A DNA stretch of 64,000 nucleotides from Algibacter mikhailovii (GCF_014651495.1 NZ_BMWZ01000008.1:1-64000), one strand, 5' to 3'. Positions 1 to 12,702 are shown, counted from the stretch's first letter. The notes: generated by a model from the sequence alone, not told the origin. Program-made: numbers and translations.

Positions 1-51
1 AAGCCCATTTGCGCCGATGGTACTACATTTGTGGGAGAGTAGGTCGTTGCC
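1..51 (+). rRNA. rrf: 5S ribosomal RNA, 3' end only
   Basis: The first 51 bases match the 3' part of a bacterial 5S rRNA: the stretch ending in GTGGGAGAGTAGGTCGTTGCC is the usual closing segment in Bacteroidota, with the GGGAGAGTAGGTCG block of helix IV/V followed by the terminal-helix strand. The 5' part lies outside the window. An intrinsic terminator follows immediately, as expected at the end of an rRNA operon. Seen in sequence; the family assignment is from memory of 5S 3' ends. Confidence 0.9.
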
Positions 52-58
52 TTTTTTG

Positions 59-93
59 AATCCTCAACATGTATTTGTTGAGGATTTTTTTTT
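59..93 (+). terminator. Intrinsic terminator of the rRNA operon
   Basis: Perfect 10-bp stem AATCCTCAAC / GTTGAGGATT (59-68 with 77-86), 8-base loop, then a run of T to position 93. It directly follows the 5S rRNA end. Confidence 0.9.
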
Positions 94-192
94 GGGTGGA
101 AGTCAATGATTTGGTTTATATTATAAAGCGATGTCTTAATAATTAATATCTTTAATCTTCTTTAAAGAATAGGACTAGATTTATTTCAAAAC

Positions 193-1530
193 ATGATGTA
201 TACCATTATAGATGTAGAAACCACAGGTAATAGTAATAAGCTTACCGAGATATCTATTTTTAAACATGATGGGACTCAAATTGTAGATGAGTTTACCTCA
301 TTAATTGACCCCGAAGTACTCATTCCAGATTACATTACGGCGCTTACAGGGATTGATAACGGGATGGTTGCTAATGCACCAACGTTTTCAGACATTGCAC
401 AAAATATTTTGGCGTTTACAGAGCAGTGCATTTTTGTGGCGCATAATGTCAATTTTGATTATAATGCGATTCGAAATGAATTTAAAGCTATAGGGGTTGA
501 TTTTAATAGAAAAAAACTGTGTACCATCCGCCTAGGGCGAAAATTAATTCCTGGACATAGATCTTATAGTTTAGGAAAATTGTGTCATGCTTTGGACATT
601 CATATTGCAGATCGACATCGGGCAAGAGGTGATGCAGCAGCCACCGTTGTTTTATTTGAACTTTTACAAGCTCAAGAACATGCAGAAACTGTGTTTCAAG
701 ATTTCTTAAGAAAATCATCTAAAGAAGCCACATTGCCTTCGCATTTACCAACTGAAGTGTTTAACAATCTACCAAATGCACCAGGCGTGTATTATTTTAA
801 GAATAAAAAAAATAAGATTATTTATGTAGGGAAAGCTAAAGACATTAAGAAGCGGGTATTAAGTCACTTTTATAGCAAAACTAAGAAGTCTTTAACCATG
901 TGCCGGGAGACTGCTGATATTGACTTTGCACTCTCCGGGAGCGAATTGATAGCCTTACTAATGGAAGATGCAGCCATTAAACAACATTACCCAGAATATA
1001 ACCAGGTGGCTAAACGCGCGCCTAAAAGGCATGCAATTTTTAGTTATAGGGATAGAAAAGGGATTCTCCATATAGCCTATAACACACTTAAAGCCACACC
1101 AAACCCCATATTGATTTTACATTCTATAACCGATTGCCGTCAAGAAATTGAACAGTTGTGTAGTCATTTTGAACTCTGTCCAAAATATTGTCATTTACAA
1201 GAAACAACTGGTCCTTGTAATCATTTTAAAATACATTCTTGTAAAGGTGTTTGTAAAGCACAAGAGGATGTTGAAACTTATAACGAACGTGTTTTACGGG
1301 CGATTGAAAGCCTTGCAACCAATAAAAGGGATGTTGTTTTAAAACAAAAGGGAAGATACGACTACGAAGATGCCTTTATTATGATTGAAAAAGGCACCTA
1401 TTTAGGTTATGGCTTTATAGATAAAACAGAACAGATTAATACCTCTGAAGATTTGGAGGTCTTTTTAATACGACAACAAGATAATATAGATATTCAAAAA
1501 ATAATTAGGAAGGCGCTGGTTGATTTGTGA
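193..1530 (+). CDS. DnaQ-type exonuclease fused to a GIY-YIG (UvrC/Cho-like) nuclease
   Basis: The N-terminal 165 residues form a DEDDh 3'-5' exonuclease of the DNA polymerase III epsilon family: D7 and E9 in DVETTG, D89 in HNVNFD, and H142/D147 in HRARGD. Residues 196-275 form a GIY-YIG endonuclease domain (PGVYYF then IYVGKAKDIKKRV). A cysteine cluster follows (ELCPKYC, then GPCNHF and SCKGVC), laid out like the UvrC cysteines reported to hold an Fe-S cluster. Fusions of this kind are known in Bacteroidota and mycobacteria and are thought to act in DNA repair, cutting like UvrC/Cho. No UvrC C-terminal RNase H domain is present. Two ATGs are adjacent; the first is used here. The exact substrate is not known. 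Confidence 0.88.
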   Translation: MMYTIIDVETTGNSNKLTEISIFKHDGTQIVDEFTSLIDPEVLIPDYITALTGIDNGMVANAPTFSDIAQNILAFTEQCIFVAHNVNFDYNAIRNEFKAIGVDFNRKKLCTIRLGRKLIPGHRSYSLGKLCHALDIHIADRHRARGDAAATVVLFELLQAQEHAETVFQDFLRKSSKEATLPSHLPTEVFNNLPNAPGVYYFKNKKNKIIYVGKAKDIKKRVLSHFYSKTKKSLTMCRETADIDFALSGSELIALLMEDAAIKQHYPEYNQVAKRAPKRHAIFSYRDRKGILHIAYNTLKATPNPILILHSITDCRQEIEQLCSHFELCPKYCHLQETTGPCNHFKIHSCKGVCKAQEDVETYNERVLRAIESLATNKRDVVLKQKGRYDYEDAFIMIEKGTYLGYGFIDKTEQINTSEDLEVFLIRQQDNIDIQKIIRKALVDL

Positions 1531-1609
1531 ATATTATTTTTTTCAACGGCAAGAGGGCCAATACAAGAGGCAATATTAGTATCTTGAAATCGAAATTTTT
1601 AATTATTAA

Positions 1610-4048
1610 ATGACTGAGAATAGGGAACTGGAATTGGCGTGGCAATTTGTGAACCATACACACCGATCGATTTTTTTGACGGGTAAAGCGGGGACCGGTA
1701 AAACAACGTTTTTGCACCGTTTGAAGATGCATAGTTTAAAACGTTTGGTTGTGGTGGCACCCACAGGTGTGGCAGCGATTAATGCAAAGGGGGTGACGAT
1801 ACATTCCTTTTTTCAGATGCCGTTTGGTCCTATTTTACCAGATACGGATTTGAATGCCAGCAAGGGGTTTAACCGCAAGTTTAGTAAGACAAAGATTAGT
1901 ATTATTAAGAGCATGGACCTCTTGGTAATTGACGAGATTAGTATGGTTCGGGCCGATTTATTAGATGGAATTGATAGAACCTTGCGCCGTTTTAGAAACC
2001 GCAATAAAGTGTTTGGTGGAGTGCAGGTATTGATGATCGGGGATTTGCAACAATTAAGTCCGGTGATTAAAGAACAGGAGTGGGATTTGTTGAAGCACTT
2101 GTATGCCAACGGGTTCTTTTTTAGTAGTAAGGCATTTAGAGATTGTAATGCGATTACCATTGAGCTGCAGCATATTTATAGGCAGGAGAATCCGAAGTTT
2201 ATTGAAATTCTCAATGAGATACGCAATAATTCTTTGAGTCAAAGGTCTGCCGATGAATTGAATAAACGATTTGTGCCCGATTTTACACCAGAGCCTGAGA
2301 CTGGCTACATAAGTTTGACCACACATAATAATAAGGCCGAAGCGACCAATAAGAGTGAGCTGGCAAAATTAACAACGAAACCATTTAACTATAAGGCGGA
2401 AGTGGATGGGAAATTCCCAGAGTATGCCTACCCAAATGCTGTAGATTTGGAACTGAGAGTTGGTTCGCAGGTGATGTTTGTTAAGAATGATAGTGACCCC
2501 TCGAAACGCTATTTTAACGGTAAGATAGGGAAGGTTATTTTGTTGAGCCGAGATGAAGTTGTGGTACGCTGCCCTGAAGATGATTTTAATATTAACGTAA
2601 CTCCTGAAACTTGGGAGAATATTAATTATTCGGTAGATACGGAAACCAAGGCCATTACTGAGGAAAAAATAGGCTCGTACACCCAAATACCATTGCGCTT
2701 GGCATGGAGTATTACCATACATAAAAGTCAAGGTTTAACTTTTGAAAAGGCGATTATTGATGCAGCTGGTGCTTTTGCGCACGGGCAAACTTATGTGGCT
2801 TTGAGTCGATGTAAGTCTTTAGAGGGATTGGTGTTGAAGAGCAAGATACATTCTGATCAAATTATTAGTGATAGGAATGTGACGAGTTTCAATGAAGCTG
2901 CTGAGGAGAATGCCCCTGATGAATCTGTTTTAGCAGATTCGCAGAAACAATTTCAGTTGGATTTAATTGCTGAGATTTTTGATTTTTATGGTTTTTTGTA
3001 TCCGGTGAACCGGATTTTAGATGTCTATTATAAAAACAGAACGGTTATTAAAGGGCCTATTGAAACTACCTTTGTGTCTATTAAAGATTGCATTACTAAC
3101 TTTTTGAAAGTGGCTAATGGGTTTAATGCTCAGTTAAAACAACTTGTTGTAGATGGTGGTTTACCTGAGAAGAGTACTTTAATACAAGAGCGTTTTAAAA
3201 AGGGGGCTGTCTATTTTAAAACGGAGACCGAAACTAAGATTCAAGCCCCTTTAAAGACCTTCGCATTTACCACAGATAACCAAGCCATTGGAGGAGAAAT
3301 CACAAAACATATAGATGCTTTTGAAGATTTACTGACCGTTAAGCTGTTGTATTTTAAGGGAATGACTAGTGGTTTTGATGCGAAGCAGTTTTTAGAATTG
3401 CGGGCAAAAGCAGTTTTTTCTGGAAAGGATAAATCTAAAAAAGCGCGAAAGGCTGTTGTTGATGGTACCAGTAATGTGGAGCTGTTTGAAAAGTTACGTT
3501 TGTTGCGAAATGATATGGCGCAAGAAAGAGATTTAATTCATTATCAGATTTTTGCTCAAAAAACACTTTATGAAATGTGTGAAACATTACCAACTACGAA
3601 AAAGGAGTTGTTGGAAGTAAACGGCATGGGAAAAACACGTGTTGAGAAGTATGGTGCTGCCATTTTGAAAGTGATTGAAACGTACTGTGAAGAACATGAC
3701 ATAGAGACGAGTGCCGAAGTCGAAATTTTTGATGCTCCAAAAAAGCCCAAGCGCAAAAAGGGTGATACTAAAAAAGAGTCTTTAGCATTGTTTAAGTCAG
3801 GGAAATCAGTGGAGGAGATTGCAGATTTTCGTGAGTTGAATATCAATACGATTATTAGTCATTTGTCGAGTTTTATACCTACTGGAGAGGTTAACATAAC
3901 GGATCTAGTTTCCGAAAAACATTATAAAGAGTTGAAGACTTTGATACCAACAAAAACATTTGAAAATTTGTCTGAATTGAAACATCAGATAGATGAAAAG
4001 TATAGTTATGGAGAGATACGATTGGTTTTGGAGGAATTGAGAGGTTAA
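1610..4048 (+). CDS. Pif1/RecD2-type helicase with HRDC and C-terminal HTH domains
   Basis: An SF1B DNA helicase. Walker A GKAGTGKTT lies near residue 25, Walker B LLVIDEISM near 105, and GDLQQLSP (motif III) near 145; the C-terminal helicase motif ITIHKSQGLTFEKAIID with YVALSRC is the UvrD-C/Pif1 signature. After the helicase core come an HRDC domain (about 625-700, with the LLEVNGMGKTRVEKYG hairpin-like element) and a terminal helix-turn-helix region of the type also found at RecQ C-termini (SGKSVEEIADFRELNINTI). At 812 residues it is about twice the length of a minimal Pif1. A role in unwinding G4 or stalled-fork DNA is inferred from the family. It follows the nuclease gene by 79 bases on the same strand, so the two may be co-transcribed. 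Confidence 0.88.
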   Translation: MTENRELELAWQFVNHTHRSIFLTGKAGTGKTTFLHRLKMHSLKRLVVVAPTGVAAINAKGVTIHSFFQMPFGPILPDTDLNASKGFNRKFSKTKISIIKSMDLLVIDEISMVRADLLDGIDRTLRRFRNRNKVFGGVQVLMIGDLQQLSPVIKEQEWDLLKHLYANGFFFSSKAFRDCNAITIELQHIYRQENPKFIEILNEIRNNSLSQRSADELNKRFVPDFTPEPETGYISLTTHNNKAEATNKSELAKLTTKPFNYKAEVDGKFPEYAYPNAVDLELRVGSQVMFVKNDSDPSKRYFNGKIGKVILLSRDEVVVRCPEDDFNINVTPETWENINYSVDTETKAITEEKIGSYTQIPLRLAWSITIHKSQGLTFEKAIIDAAGAFAHGQTYVALSRCKSLEGLVLKSKIHSDQIISDRNVTSFNEAAEENAPDESVLADSQKQFQLDLIAEIFDFYGFLYPVNRILDVYYKNRTVIKGPIETTFVSIKDCITNFLKVANGFNAQLKQLVVDGGLPEKSTLIQERFKKGAVYFKTETETKIQAPLKTFAFTTDNQAIGGEITKHIDAFEDLLTVKLLYFKGMTSGFDAKQFLELRAKAVFSGKDKSKKARKAVVDGTSNVELFEKLRLLRNDMAQERDLIHYQIFAQKTLYEMCETLPTTKKELLEVNGMGKTRVEKYGAAILKVIETYCEEHDIETSAEVEIFDAPKKPKRKKGDTKKESLALFKSGKSVEEIADFRELNINTIISHLSSFIPTGEVNITDLVSEKHYKELKTLIPTKTFENLSELKHQIDEKYSYGEIRLVLEELRG

Positions 4049-4191
4049 GCTTTTTCGCCCAGGTCAAATTTTGATGGCGATGGAAGGTATTTGCTAGATC
4101 GAGTCGATTTGTTATTTGTAAGGATTTTAAAGTGGTAAGACTATATGTCAATCTATTATGAAATTCAAATTATTTAGTTAAATTAGTGTCC

Positions 4192-4692
4192 ATGAACATC
4201 ATTATTCAATCTACTCTAAAAACACTTCAAAAAACACAGGTACTATTAGATCATTTATCCAATTCTCAATTGTGTGATGCTTCGGTGTCTCCTTATTATT
4301 CAAGTATAGGTTGCCATATTAGACACATACTAGATTTTTATGATTGTATTTTTAATGTTGATCATGATGATCAGGTAGATTTAACGGCCAGAAGTAGAAA
4401 TAAGGCTGTAGAATCAGACTGTAGTTATGCTCAAGATTATCTGGCTTCTATTGTTGGAAAGTTGAATGTTGTAACTTTTGATATAAATGATACTGTTTTA
4501 GTTACTGATGATTTGGGATTAGGTAAAACACAGATTCCATACACTTATGGTTCGTTGTTGGCGCAAGCAAATAGTCATACCATTCACCATTATGCCATTA
4601 TCAATTATATTTTTGACAGTTTGGGCATTGTTATTAATGATAGTGAGTTCGGGTATAATCCTACTACGCCAAGGCAAGTTTCGGCCGAGTAG
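4192..4692 (+). CDS. DinB/YfiT-fold protein
   Basis: About 166 residues. The pattern of a four-helix bundle with spaced histidines (GCHIRHILDFYD near residue 45 and HTIHHYAIINYI near 130) fits the DinB/YfiT superfamily, whose members bind a divalent metal with three His and often act as thiol transferases or remain uncharacterised. The ATG at 4192 is preferred over an in-frame GTG two codons upstream (4186). No partner gene reveals a substrate; the upstream helicase is 140 bases away. Confidence 0.7.
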   Translation: MNIIIQSTLKTLQKTQVLLDHLSNSQLCDASVSPYYSSIGCHIRHILDFYDCIFNVDHDDQVDLTARSRNKAVESDCSYAQDYLASIVGKLNVVTFDINDTVLVTDDLGLGKTQIPYTYGSLLAQANSHTIHHYAIINYIFDSLGIVINDSEFGYNPTTPRQVSAE

Positions 4693-4744
4693 ATTTTGGC
4701 ATAAATTAGTACTCTAGCGAATATTTAGGTAATCCTTCCTTTAA

Positions 4745-4981
4745 CTATTTCTTTTTGAACATACTACCCATGATGGTGCGTATGCCTTTAAAAAGCATAA
4801 TAATAGCCATTGCGGAAATAGCACATCCCAAAATTAATAACGGGAGGTACAGTTTGTCATCTGGTTTACTAAAGGCGAAGCTTAATAATATAGGTCCCAT
4901 AAACAGGCTGAGTAAAGCGAATGCCATTGTCTTTATCCCTTTAAACAATTCTTTTTTGTCTGTTTTATTGTTTTCCTCCAT
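4745..4981 (-). CDS. Small two-helix membrane protein (DUF6095-like)
   Basis: 78 residues: a charged Lys/Glu-rich N-terminus, two hydrophobic segments (about 19-37 and 46-65) joined by a short polar loop with KPDDK, and a basic C-terminus ending KKK. This is the layout of the DUF6095 family, small inner membrane proteins of Flavobacteriaceae without known function. The start overlaps the end of murQ by 17 bases, so it is translated from the murQ message. Confidence 0.7.
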   Translation of the reverse strand: MEENNKTDKKELFKGIKTMAFALLSLFMGPILLSFAFSKPDDKLYLPLLILGCAISAMAIIMLFKGIRTIMGSMFKKK

Positions 4982-5789
4982 CAGTATAATTTTTTATGGC
5001 GTTTCTTACGCTTTTATGTGTGTTAAGTAGTTCTAAAGCGACCTCTTTAGAAACCTGTATTTCATTCATGATCATTTTGGCACCTCTGTCAACCAATTTG
5101 TTATTGCTTAGTTGCATGTCTACCATTTTATTTCCTTTAATATGTCCTAATTGAATCATAGTGGAGGTGGTAATCATGTTAAGTGTTAGCTTTTGGGCTG
5201 TACCTGCTTTCATTCTTGAGCTACCAGTAACAAATTCTGGTCCTACAACAACTTCAATAGGAAATTGCGCCGTTTGTGATAATGGGCTATTTTTATTGCA
5301 CACGATGCACCCTGTAATTATGCCATTTTCATTACATTTTTCTAAGGCTGAAATAACATAGGGCGTTGTTCCTGAGGCTGCGATACCAACTACAACGTCT
5401 TTTGGACTAATTGCATAATCTAGCAAATCTTGCCAACCTTGAACTTTAGAGTCTTCAGCAAATTCAACAGCTTCTCTAATAGCAGAATCACCTCCAGCTA
5501 TAATACCTACAACCAATTCATGTGAGACACCAAAAGTAGGTGGACATTCTGAGGCATCTACAATGCCTAATCTTCCACTTGTACCTGCTCCCATATAAAA
5601 TAGTCGGCCGCCTATTTTTAGCTTATCTACAATTTGTTGTACCAATGCCTCTATTTGAGGTAATGCCTTTTCAACGGCATAGGGTACTGTTTTGTCTTCA
5701 TTGTTTATGTTTTGAAGTAATTCTGAAATAGTCATCTTTTCAAGATGATTATAATTAGAATCTTGCTCTGTTGTTTTTATAAAACTCAT
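4965..5789 (-). CDS. murQ: N-acetylmuramic acid 6-phosphate etherase
   Basis: Cleaves the lactyl ether of MurNAc 6-phosphate to give GlcNAc 6-phosphate and D-lactate, the cytoplasmic step of cell wall recycling. The 274-residue protein has the SIS fold with the family signature YMGAGTSGRLGIVDASECPP (about 66-85), which includes the catalytic Glu, and the second motif TGSSRMKAGTAQK near 190. Length is normal for MurQ (about 270-300). It is followed by an overlapping small membrane protein gene. No MurNAc kinase or PTS gene is nearby, so the substrate must come from genes outside this window. Confidence 0.95.
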   Translation of the reverse strand: MSFIKTTEQDSNYNHLEKMTISELLQNINNEDKTVPYAVEKALPQIEALVQQIVDKLKIGGRLFYMGAGTSGRLGIVDASECPPTFGVSHELVVGIIAGGDSAIREAVEFAEDSKVQGWQDLLDYAISPKDVVVGIAASGTTPYVISALEKCNENGIITGCIVCNKNSPLSQTAQFPIEVVVGPEFVTGSSRMKAGTAQKLTLNMITTSTMIQLGHIKGNKMVDMQLSNNKLVDRGAKMIMNEIQVSKEVALELLNTHKSVRNAIKNYTDGGKQ

Positions 5790-5968
5790 GGGCTAAAAAT
5801 ACACAAATTTTTGGATTGCAGAAGACATACAACCCTTAGGATTTTAATGTGATTAAAGTATTTCGTGATACCATTACAATCTGTCAAAAATGGACTTTAT
5901 TTGATGATAATATACCCTAGAAATTTAATAATATGTATTAAAAATAATGCAGTTAAAACCATGTTGGG

Positions 5969-6787
5969 TTATTCTATGATATAGGTAACTACATCTGTTT
6001 CTGTAACTCTAAAATAGCCTAAAGGAAAATTTTCAGGGTTGGTTTCATTAATACAATTACCTCTTACAGTAGTAGGTTGTGTTTGAAAAGGACCTCCTGA
6101 ACCATCACCATATTGTTGTAACAATAAATTCGTGAATTCATAAGAGCGTTGACTTATTCCGGAAATGGCTATTAGAAGTTCTTCTCCAGCTTTTAAATCT
6201 TCGTCTGAATAAAACCCAAAAATCTCATTACCATCTGTAAATTCATCATCATAAACTTCAACGCTTAGCAGGTCTCTATTGATTACAAAAAACTCGAAAA
6301 GGTAGAAGTTTTTTATTCCGGCGGGATCTGTGTAAAAAACTTTTATCTCAATATCTTCACCAGAGAAACCACCGTCATTTTTCTGTTCAATTCTATTAAT
6401 GGGTACTACAGACATCATGGTTTCAGTTCCCGAATAGGTCTCGTTTTCATAAACTATATTGAGCTTGTATTCGCCACCTATAACCGGTAAAAAGTTGGCG
6501 TTTTTATAAATCCCGGTATTACCAAATTCAGTGAAATTATATATGTTATTGGCAGCATCAGTTACCGTCACTTGGGCTCCAGTAGCCGGTGGTACACTAG
6601 TATCAAAATATGGGGCTGAAAGCGTTAATTTTATTTCTTGTGATTTTCCATCAGTGCCTTTAAGCCATCTTAAGGATGCGTCGATTACTAATTTTGGTTC
6701 TGCACTATCTAATTCAACATCAATAACATCTTCGCAAGACATTAGAGTCAGTAAACTAAAAAAGATTATATATTGTAAATTCTTCAT
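5969..6787 (-). CDS. DUF4249 surface lipoprotein, partner of the TonB receptor
   Basis: About 272 residues. Starting at the ATG at 6787 gives a lipoprotein signal peptide (MKNLQYIIFFSLLTLMSCED) with a lipobox ending LMSC; an upstream in-frame ATG at 6856 would add 23 residues that run into the previous gene, so it is rejected. The rest is a mostly beta protein, as in DUF4249. Members sit beside TonB-dependent receptors, as here: the receptor's stop is four bases upstream. By analogy with SusD-type partners it probably binds substrate or covers the receptor at the outer membrane; the substrate is unknown. Confidence 0.85.
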   Translation of the reverse strand: MKNLQYIIFFSLLTLMSCEDVIDVELDSAEPKLVIDASLRWLKGTDGKSQEIKLTLSAPYFDTSVPPATGAQVTVTDAANNIYNFTEFGNTGIYKNANFLPVIGGEYKLNIVYENETYSGTETMMSVVPINRIEQKNDGGFSGEDIEIKVFYTDPAGIKNFYLFEFFVINRDLLSVEVYDDEFTDGNEIFGFYSDEDLKAGEELLIAISGISQRSYEFTNLLLQQYGDGSGGPFQTQPTTVRGNCINETNPENFPLGYFRVTETDVVTYIIE

Positions 6788-6791
6788 ACTA

Positions 6792-9167
6792 TCAAAACTT
6801 AAAATTATAGGAAACAGAAGGAACAATTCCGAAAATGGATAATCTGGTTGCTTCATTCATGCCTGTTTCTTGGTTTTGTCCAAAAGAAATGGAAGCTGCA
6901 TTTCTTCTATTGTAAACATTATAAATACCAAATACCCAATAACTTTGCCATCCGCTTCTTCTGTCGGGTTTTGGTGTGTAATTAAAGGCGATATCTAATC
7001 GGTTATATGACGGCAGTCTGTCTGCATTTCTATCACTGAAATTCGGAATGTTTAAACCGTTGTATTCATATTGTCCGTTAGGGAATGTTACCGGTTGTCC
7101 CGTTTGAAAAATAAAATTGGTGTTCAGTTTCCATTTTTCGTTTAAATCATAACTTCCAGTGAAAGAAATATCATGTGTTTTATCATAAGGTGTTCTGTAC
7201 CAGTTGCCATTATTTATACCTGTTTCGGCCGGTGTTCTTCCAGGGGTCTGTTGTTCCGATTTTGAAAGCGTATAGGCAAGCCATCCTTTAAAGCGCCCTT
7301 CATTTTTTCGAATAAGAATTTCCATACCATAGGATCGGGCTCTACCATTTAATATAACTTGTTCTATGGCATTATTCGCCACTAAATCTGCCCCATCAAT
7401 ATAGTCTATTCTATTTTGGACTTTTTTGTAAAAGCTTTCTAATTCTAAAGAATACCGATTGTTATTTAAGTTTCTAAAATAACCAATGGCTACTTGATCT
7501 AATAACTGAGGTTTGATGTATTTACCACTGGGTGTCCATATATCCAAAGGCGTAGGGGAGTTGGTATTTGACAATAAGTGCAAATATTGACTCATTCTAT
7601 TATAACTAGCTTTTACAGAGCTTTCAGAATTTAATTGGTATGATAATGCTGCACGTGGCTCTAGATTGGCAAAACTAGCAATGACATCACTCCGTTTAAA
7701 TGTTTCTGTACCTATTGGATCGGCCTTTTCATAAACTTGAAAATCTTCATTAAAATTTACGGCCTGATCATTTTCGTAGATATTCAATTCATCCTGACCT
7801 AATCTATGAAAGGTGCTTAGACGTAAGCCATAAGAAAGCGCTAATTTATCAGATAAATTATGTTCAACATCTATATAAAACGCATTTTCAAAAGCGTATT
7901 TGTCGGTTAATTTAAATGGGTTTACGCCTGAAGTGGGCACGGTGGGGTTAATGTCACCTGGATTAAACTTATAATATATACTGTTTAGTCCATATTGTAA
8001 TTTTATCTTTTGACTAAGGTAGTGCTTTAAGTCATATTTTAAATTGAAATTGCGAATACCAGATTTCCAATCAAATTCTACAAAATTCAATTTCAAATCA
8101 TAATCATAATCGGAATAGATTAAGGATAAATTTGCAAATAATTTATCTGAAAATAAATGATTCCACCTAAAGTTTAATACAGAGTTTCCGTAGGCATTTT
8201 CAAAGCTATCTTCTATTCTAAATACATCTCTACCAAAATACCCAGATAGATAGATATTATTTCTGTCATTTAATTTATAACTCAATTTGGTGTTTAAATC
8301 ATAGAAATAGGCCTTACTAGTATTGTCAAAAAGCGGTAAAAATAAATGTGCGTAACTCGATCTTCCTCCTAGAAGAAAAGATCCTTTTTCTTTTTTAATT
8401 GGCCCTTCAAGCAATAACCTGCTTGATACTAAACCAATACCACCATTCATATGAAAGCCTTTGTTATTTCCTTCTTTTTGATAAATATCGAGTACTGATG
8501 ACACTCTACCGCCGTAACGGGCAGGAATACCACCTTTATATAATCTAAGGTCTTTTATGGCATCAGGATTGAATACAGAGAAGAATCCAAAAAGATGAGA
8601 TGAATTATATATTGTGGCTTCGTCTAATAGAATTAAATTTTGGTCTGCAGCACCACCTCTTACATTGAACCCCGACGCACCTTCACCTGCAGTTGTAACT
8701 CCAGGCAATAAGGTTATGGCTTTAATGATGTCTGCTTCTCCAAGAACAACAGGGATTTCCTTAATGGTACTTGAACTTAATCTATTAACACTCATTTGGG
8801 GTTTCTGAATGTTTAATTTCTCAATATCGTCAGTTATAACTACCGCATCTAGACTTTCAAGGGCTTCAGTCAAACTAAAGTTTTTGGTCATATTTTCGGT
8901 TAAGGTTATGGTTTGAGAAACGCTTGTATAACCTAGGTAACTAATGACTATTTTATAAGTACCTTCTGGCAGGGTGATTGAGTAGAAGCCATATTCATTG
9001 GTTGTGGCTCCTGTTTGCAATTCCGGAATTATAATGTTCACACCAATGAGGGTTTCATTACTTTTTTCCTCTGATATTGTACCTCTTATAGTATATTTTT
9101 CTTGAGCATGTAAAGAAAATAGACTAAAACAGATCACAATTAAGGACCAGATAAAATGGTTTTTCAT
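6792..9167 (-). CDS. TonB-dependent outer membrane receptor with carboxypeptidase-like domain
   Basis: 791 residues. Signal peptide (about 1-21, ending LHAQ), then a CarboxypepD regulatory-like domain (about 24-100, with the GTISEEKSNETLIGVNI type opening), a plug domain (about 125-230, EADIIKAITLLPGVTT and GFNVRGGAADQNLILLDEA), and a C-terminal beta barrel ending in the aromatic YNFKF. This is the receptor half of a pair with the DUF4249 lipoprotein. It imports an unidentified ligand across the outer membrane using TonB energy. No regulator (sigma/anti-sigma) or degradative enzyme is next to it, so no substrate can be assigned. Confidence 0.9.
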   Translation of the reverse strand: MKNHFIWSLIVICFSLFSLHAQEKYTIRGTISEEKSNETLIGVNIIIPELQTGATTNEYGFYSITLPEGTYKIVISYLGYTSVSQTITLTENMTKNFSLTEALESLDAVVITDDIEKLNIQKPQMSVNRLSSSTIKEIPVVLGEADIIKAITLLPGVTTAGEGASGFNVRGGAADQNLILLDEATIYNSSHLFGFFSVFNPDAIKDLRLYKGGIPARYGGRVSSVLDIYQKEGNNKGFHMNGGIGLVSSRLLLEGPIKKEKGSFLLGGRSSYAHLFLPLFDNTSKAYFYDLNTKLSYKLNDRNNIYLSGYFGRDVFRIEDSFENAYGNSVLNFRWNHLFSDKLFANLSLIYSDYDYDLKLNFVEFDWKSGIRNFNLKYDLKHYLSQKIKLQYGLNSIYYKFNPGDINPTVPTSGVNPFKLTDKYAFENAFYIDVEHNLSDKLALSYGLRLSTFHRLGQDELNIYENDQAVNFNEDFQVYEKADPIGTETFKRSDVIASFANLEPRAALSYQLNSESSVKASYNRMSQYLHLLSNTNSPTPLDIWTPSGKYIKPQLLDQVAIGYFRNLNNNRYSLELESFYKKVQNRIDYIDGADLVANNAIEQVILNGRARSYGMEILIRKNEGRFKGWLAYTLSKSEQQTPGRTPAETGINNGNWYRTPYDKTHDISFTGSYDLNEKWKLNTNFIFQTGQPVTFPNGQYEYNGLNIPNFSDRNADRLPSYNRLDIAFNYTPKPDRRSGWQSYWVFGIYNVYNRRNAASISFGQNQETGMNEATRLSIFGIVPSVSYNFKF

Positions 9168-9240
9168 TTACTTGTGATATTTTTCATTTACTTAACGCAG
9201 ATAGGACGTTTAAGCCAGTTCAATTTTTTTATAAAAATAT

Positions 9241-9270
9241 AAAAAAAGCCTCCAATAAGGGAGGCTTTTT
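9241..9270 (-). terminator. Intrinsic terminator downstream of icd
   Basis: Stem GCCTCC / GGAGGC (9248-9253 with 9260-9265), six-base loop, flanked by A7 and T5 so that it can work in both directions. On the minus strand it lies 40 bases after the isocitrate dehydrogenase stop. Confidence 0.85.
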
Positions 9271-9308
9271 ATTTATACTTGATATGTTTAATCTATGCGA
9301 TTATTGTA

Positions 9309-12293
<2,985 letters not shown>

Positions 12294-12323
12294 AAAAAAA
12301 GCCTTGAGTTTTCTCAAGGCTTT
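12294..12323 (-). terminator. Intrinsic terminator of rplS
   Basis: Perfect 8-bp stem GCCTTGAG / CTCAAGGC (12301-12308 with 12313-12320), four-base loop, followed on the minus strand by seven T. Lies 30 bases after the rplS stop. Confidence 0.92.
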
Positions 12324-12351
12324 AAAGTACTGCTGTTGCAGGTGTATGTTA

Positions 12352-12702
12352 TTAACGTCTACGCTCAGTAATTCTGGCTTTTTTACCAGTAAGACCTCTA
12401 AAGTAGTAAATTCTAGCTCTACGTACTTTTCCACGTTTATTAACTTCAATTTTTTGTAATGCCGGTAAATTCACTGGGAAGATACGTTCAACACCAATTG
12501 AACCTGACATTTTTCTGATTGTAAAAGTTTCTGAACTTCCAGAACCTCTTCTTTGAATTACTACGCCTCTAAAAAACTGAGTACGTGTTTTGCTACCTTC
12601 TTTAATTTCGTAGAATACAGTTATTGTATCTCCAGCTGCAAATACCGGAAATTCTTTTTTTGCTACAAATTCGTCTTGTACAAATTTTACTAAAGATTCC
12701 AT
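12352..12702 (-). CDS. rplS: 50S ribosomal protein L19
   Basis: 116 residues with the full L19 pattern: FAAGDTITVFYEIKEG, RTQFFRGVVIQRRGSG, SETFTIRKMSGSIGVERIFP and RRARIYYFRGLTGKKARI. L19 sits at the interface of the 30S and 50S subunits. It is transcribed alone here, from a good promoter 75 bases upstream and with its own terminator; the rpsP-rimM-trmD context seen in many other bacteria is absent. Confidence 0.97.
   Translation of the reverse strand: MESLVKFVQDEFVAKKEFPVFAAGDTITVFYEIKEGSKTRTQFFRGVVIQRRGSGSSETFTIRKMSGSIGVERIFPVNLPALQKIEVNKRGKVRRARIYYFRGLTGKKARITERRR

Noticed and set aside
6788-6856. N-terminal extension of the DUF4249 lipoprotein from the upstream ATG.
   Set aside because: It would overlap the end of the TonB receptor gene and bury the lipoprotein signal 23 residues inside.
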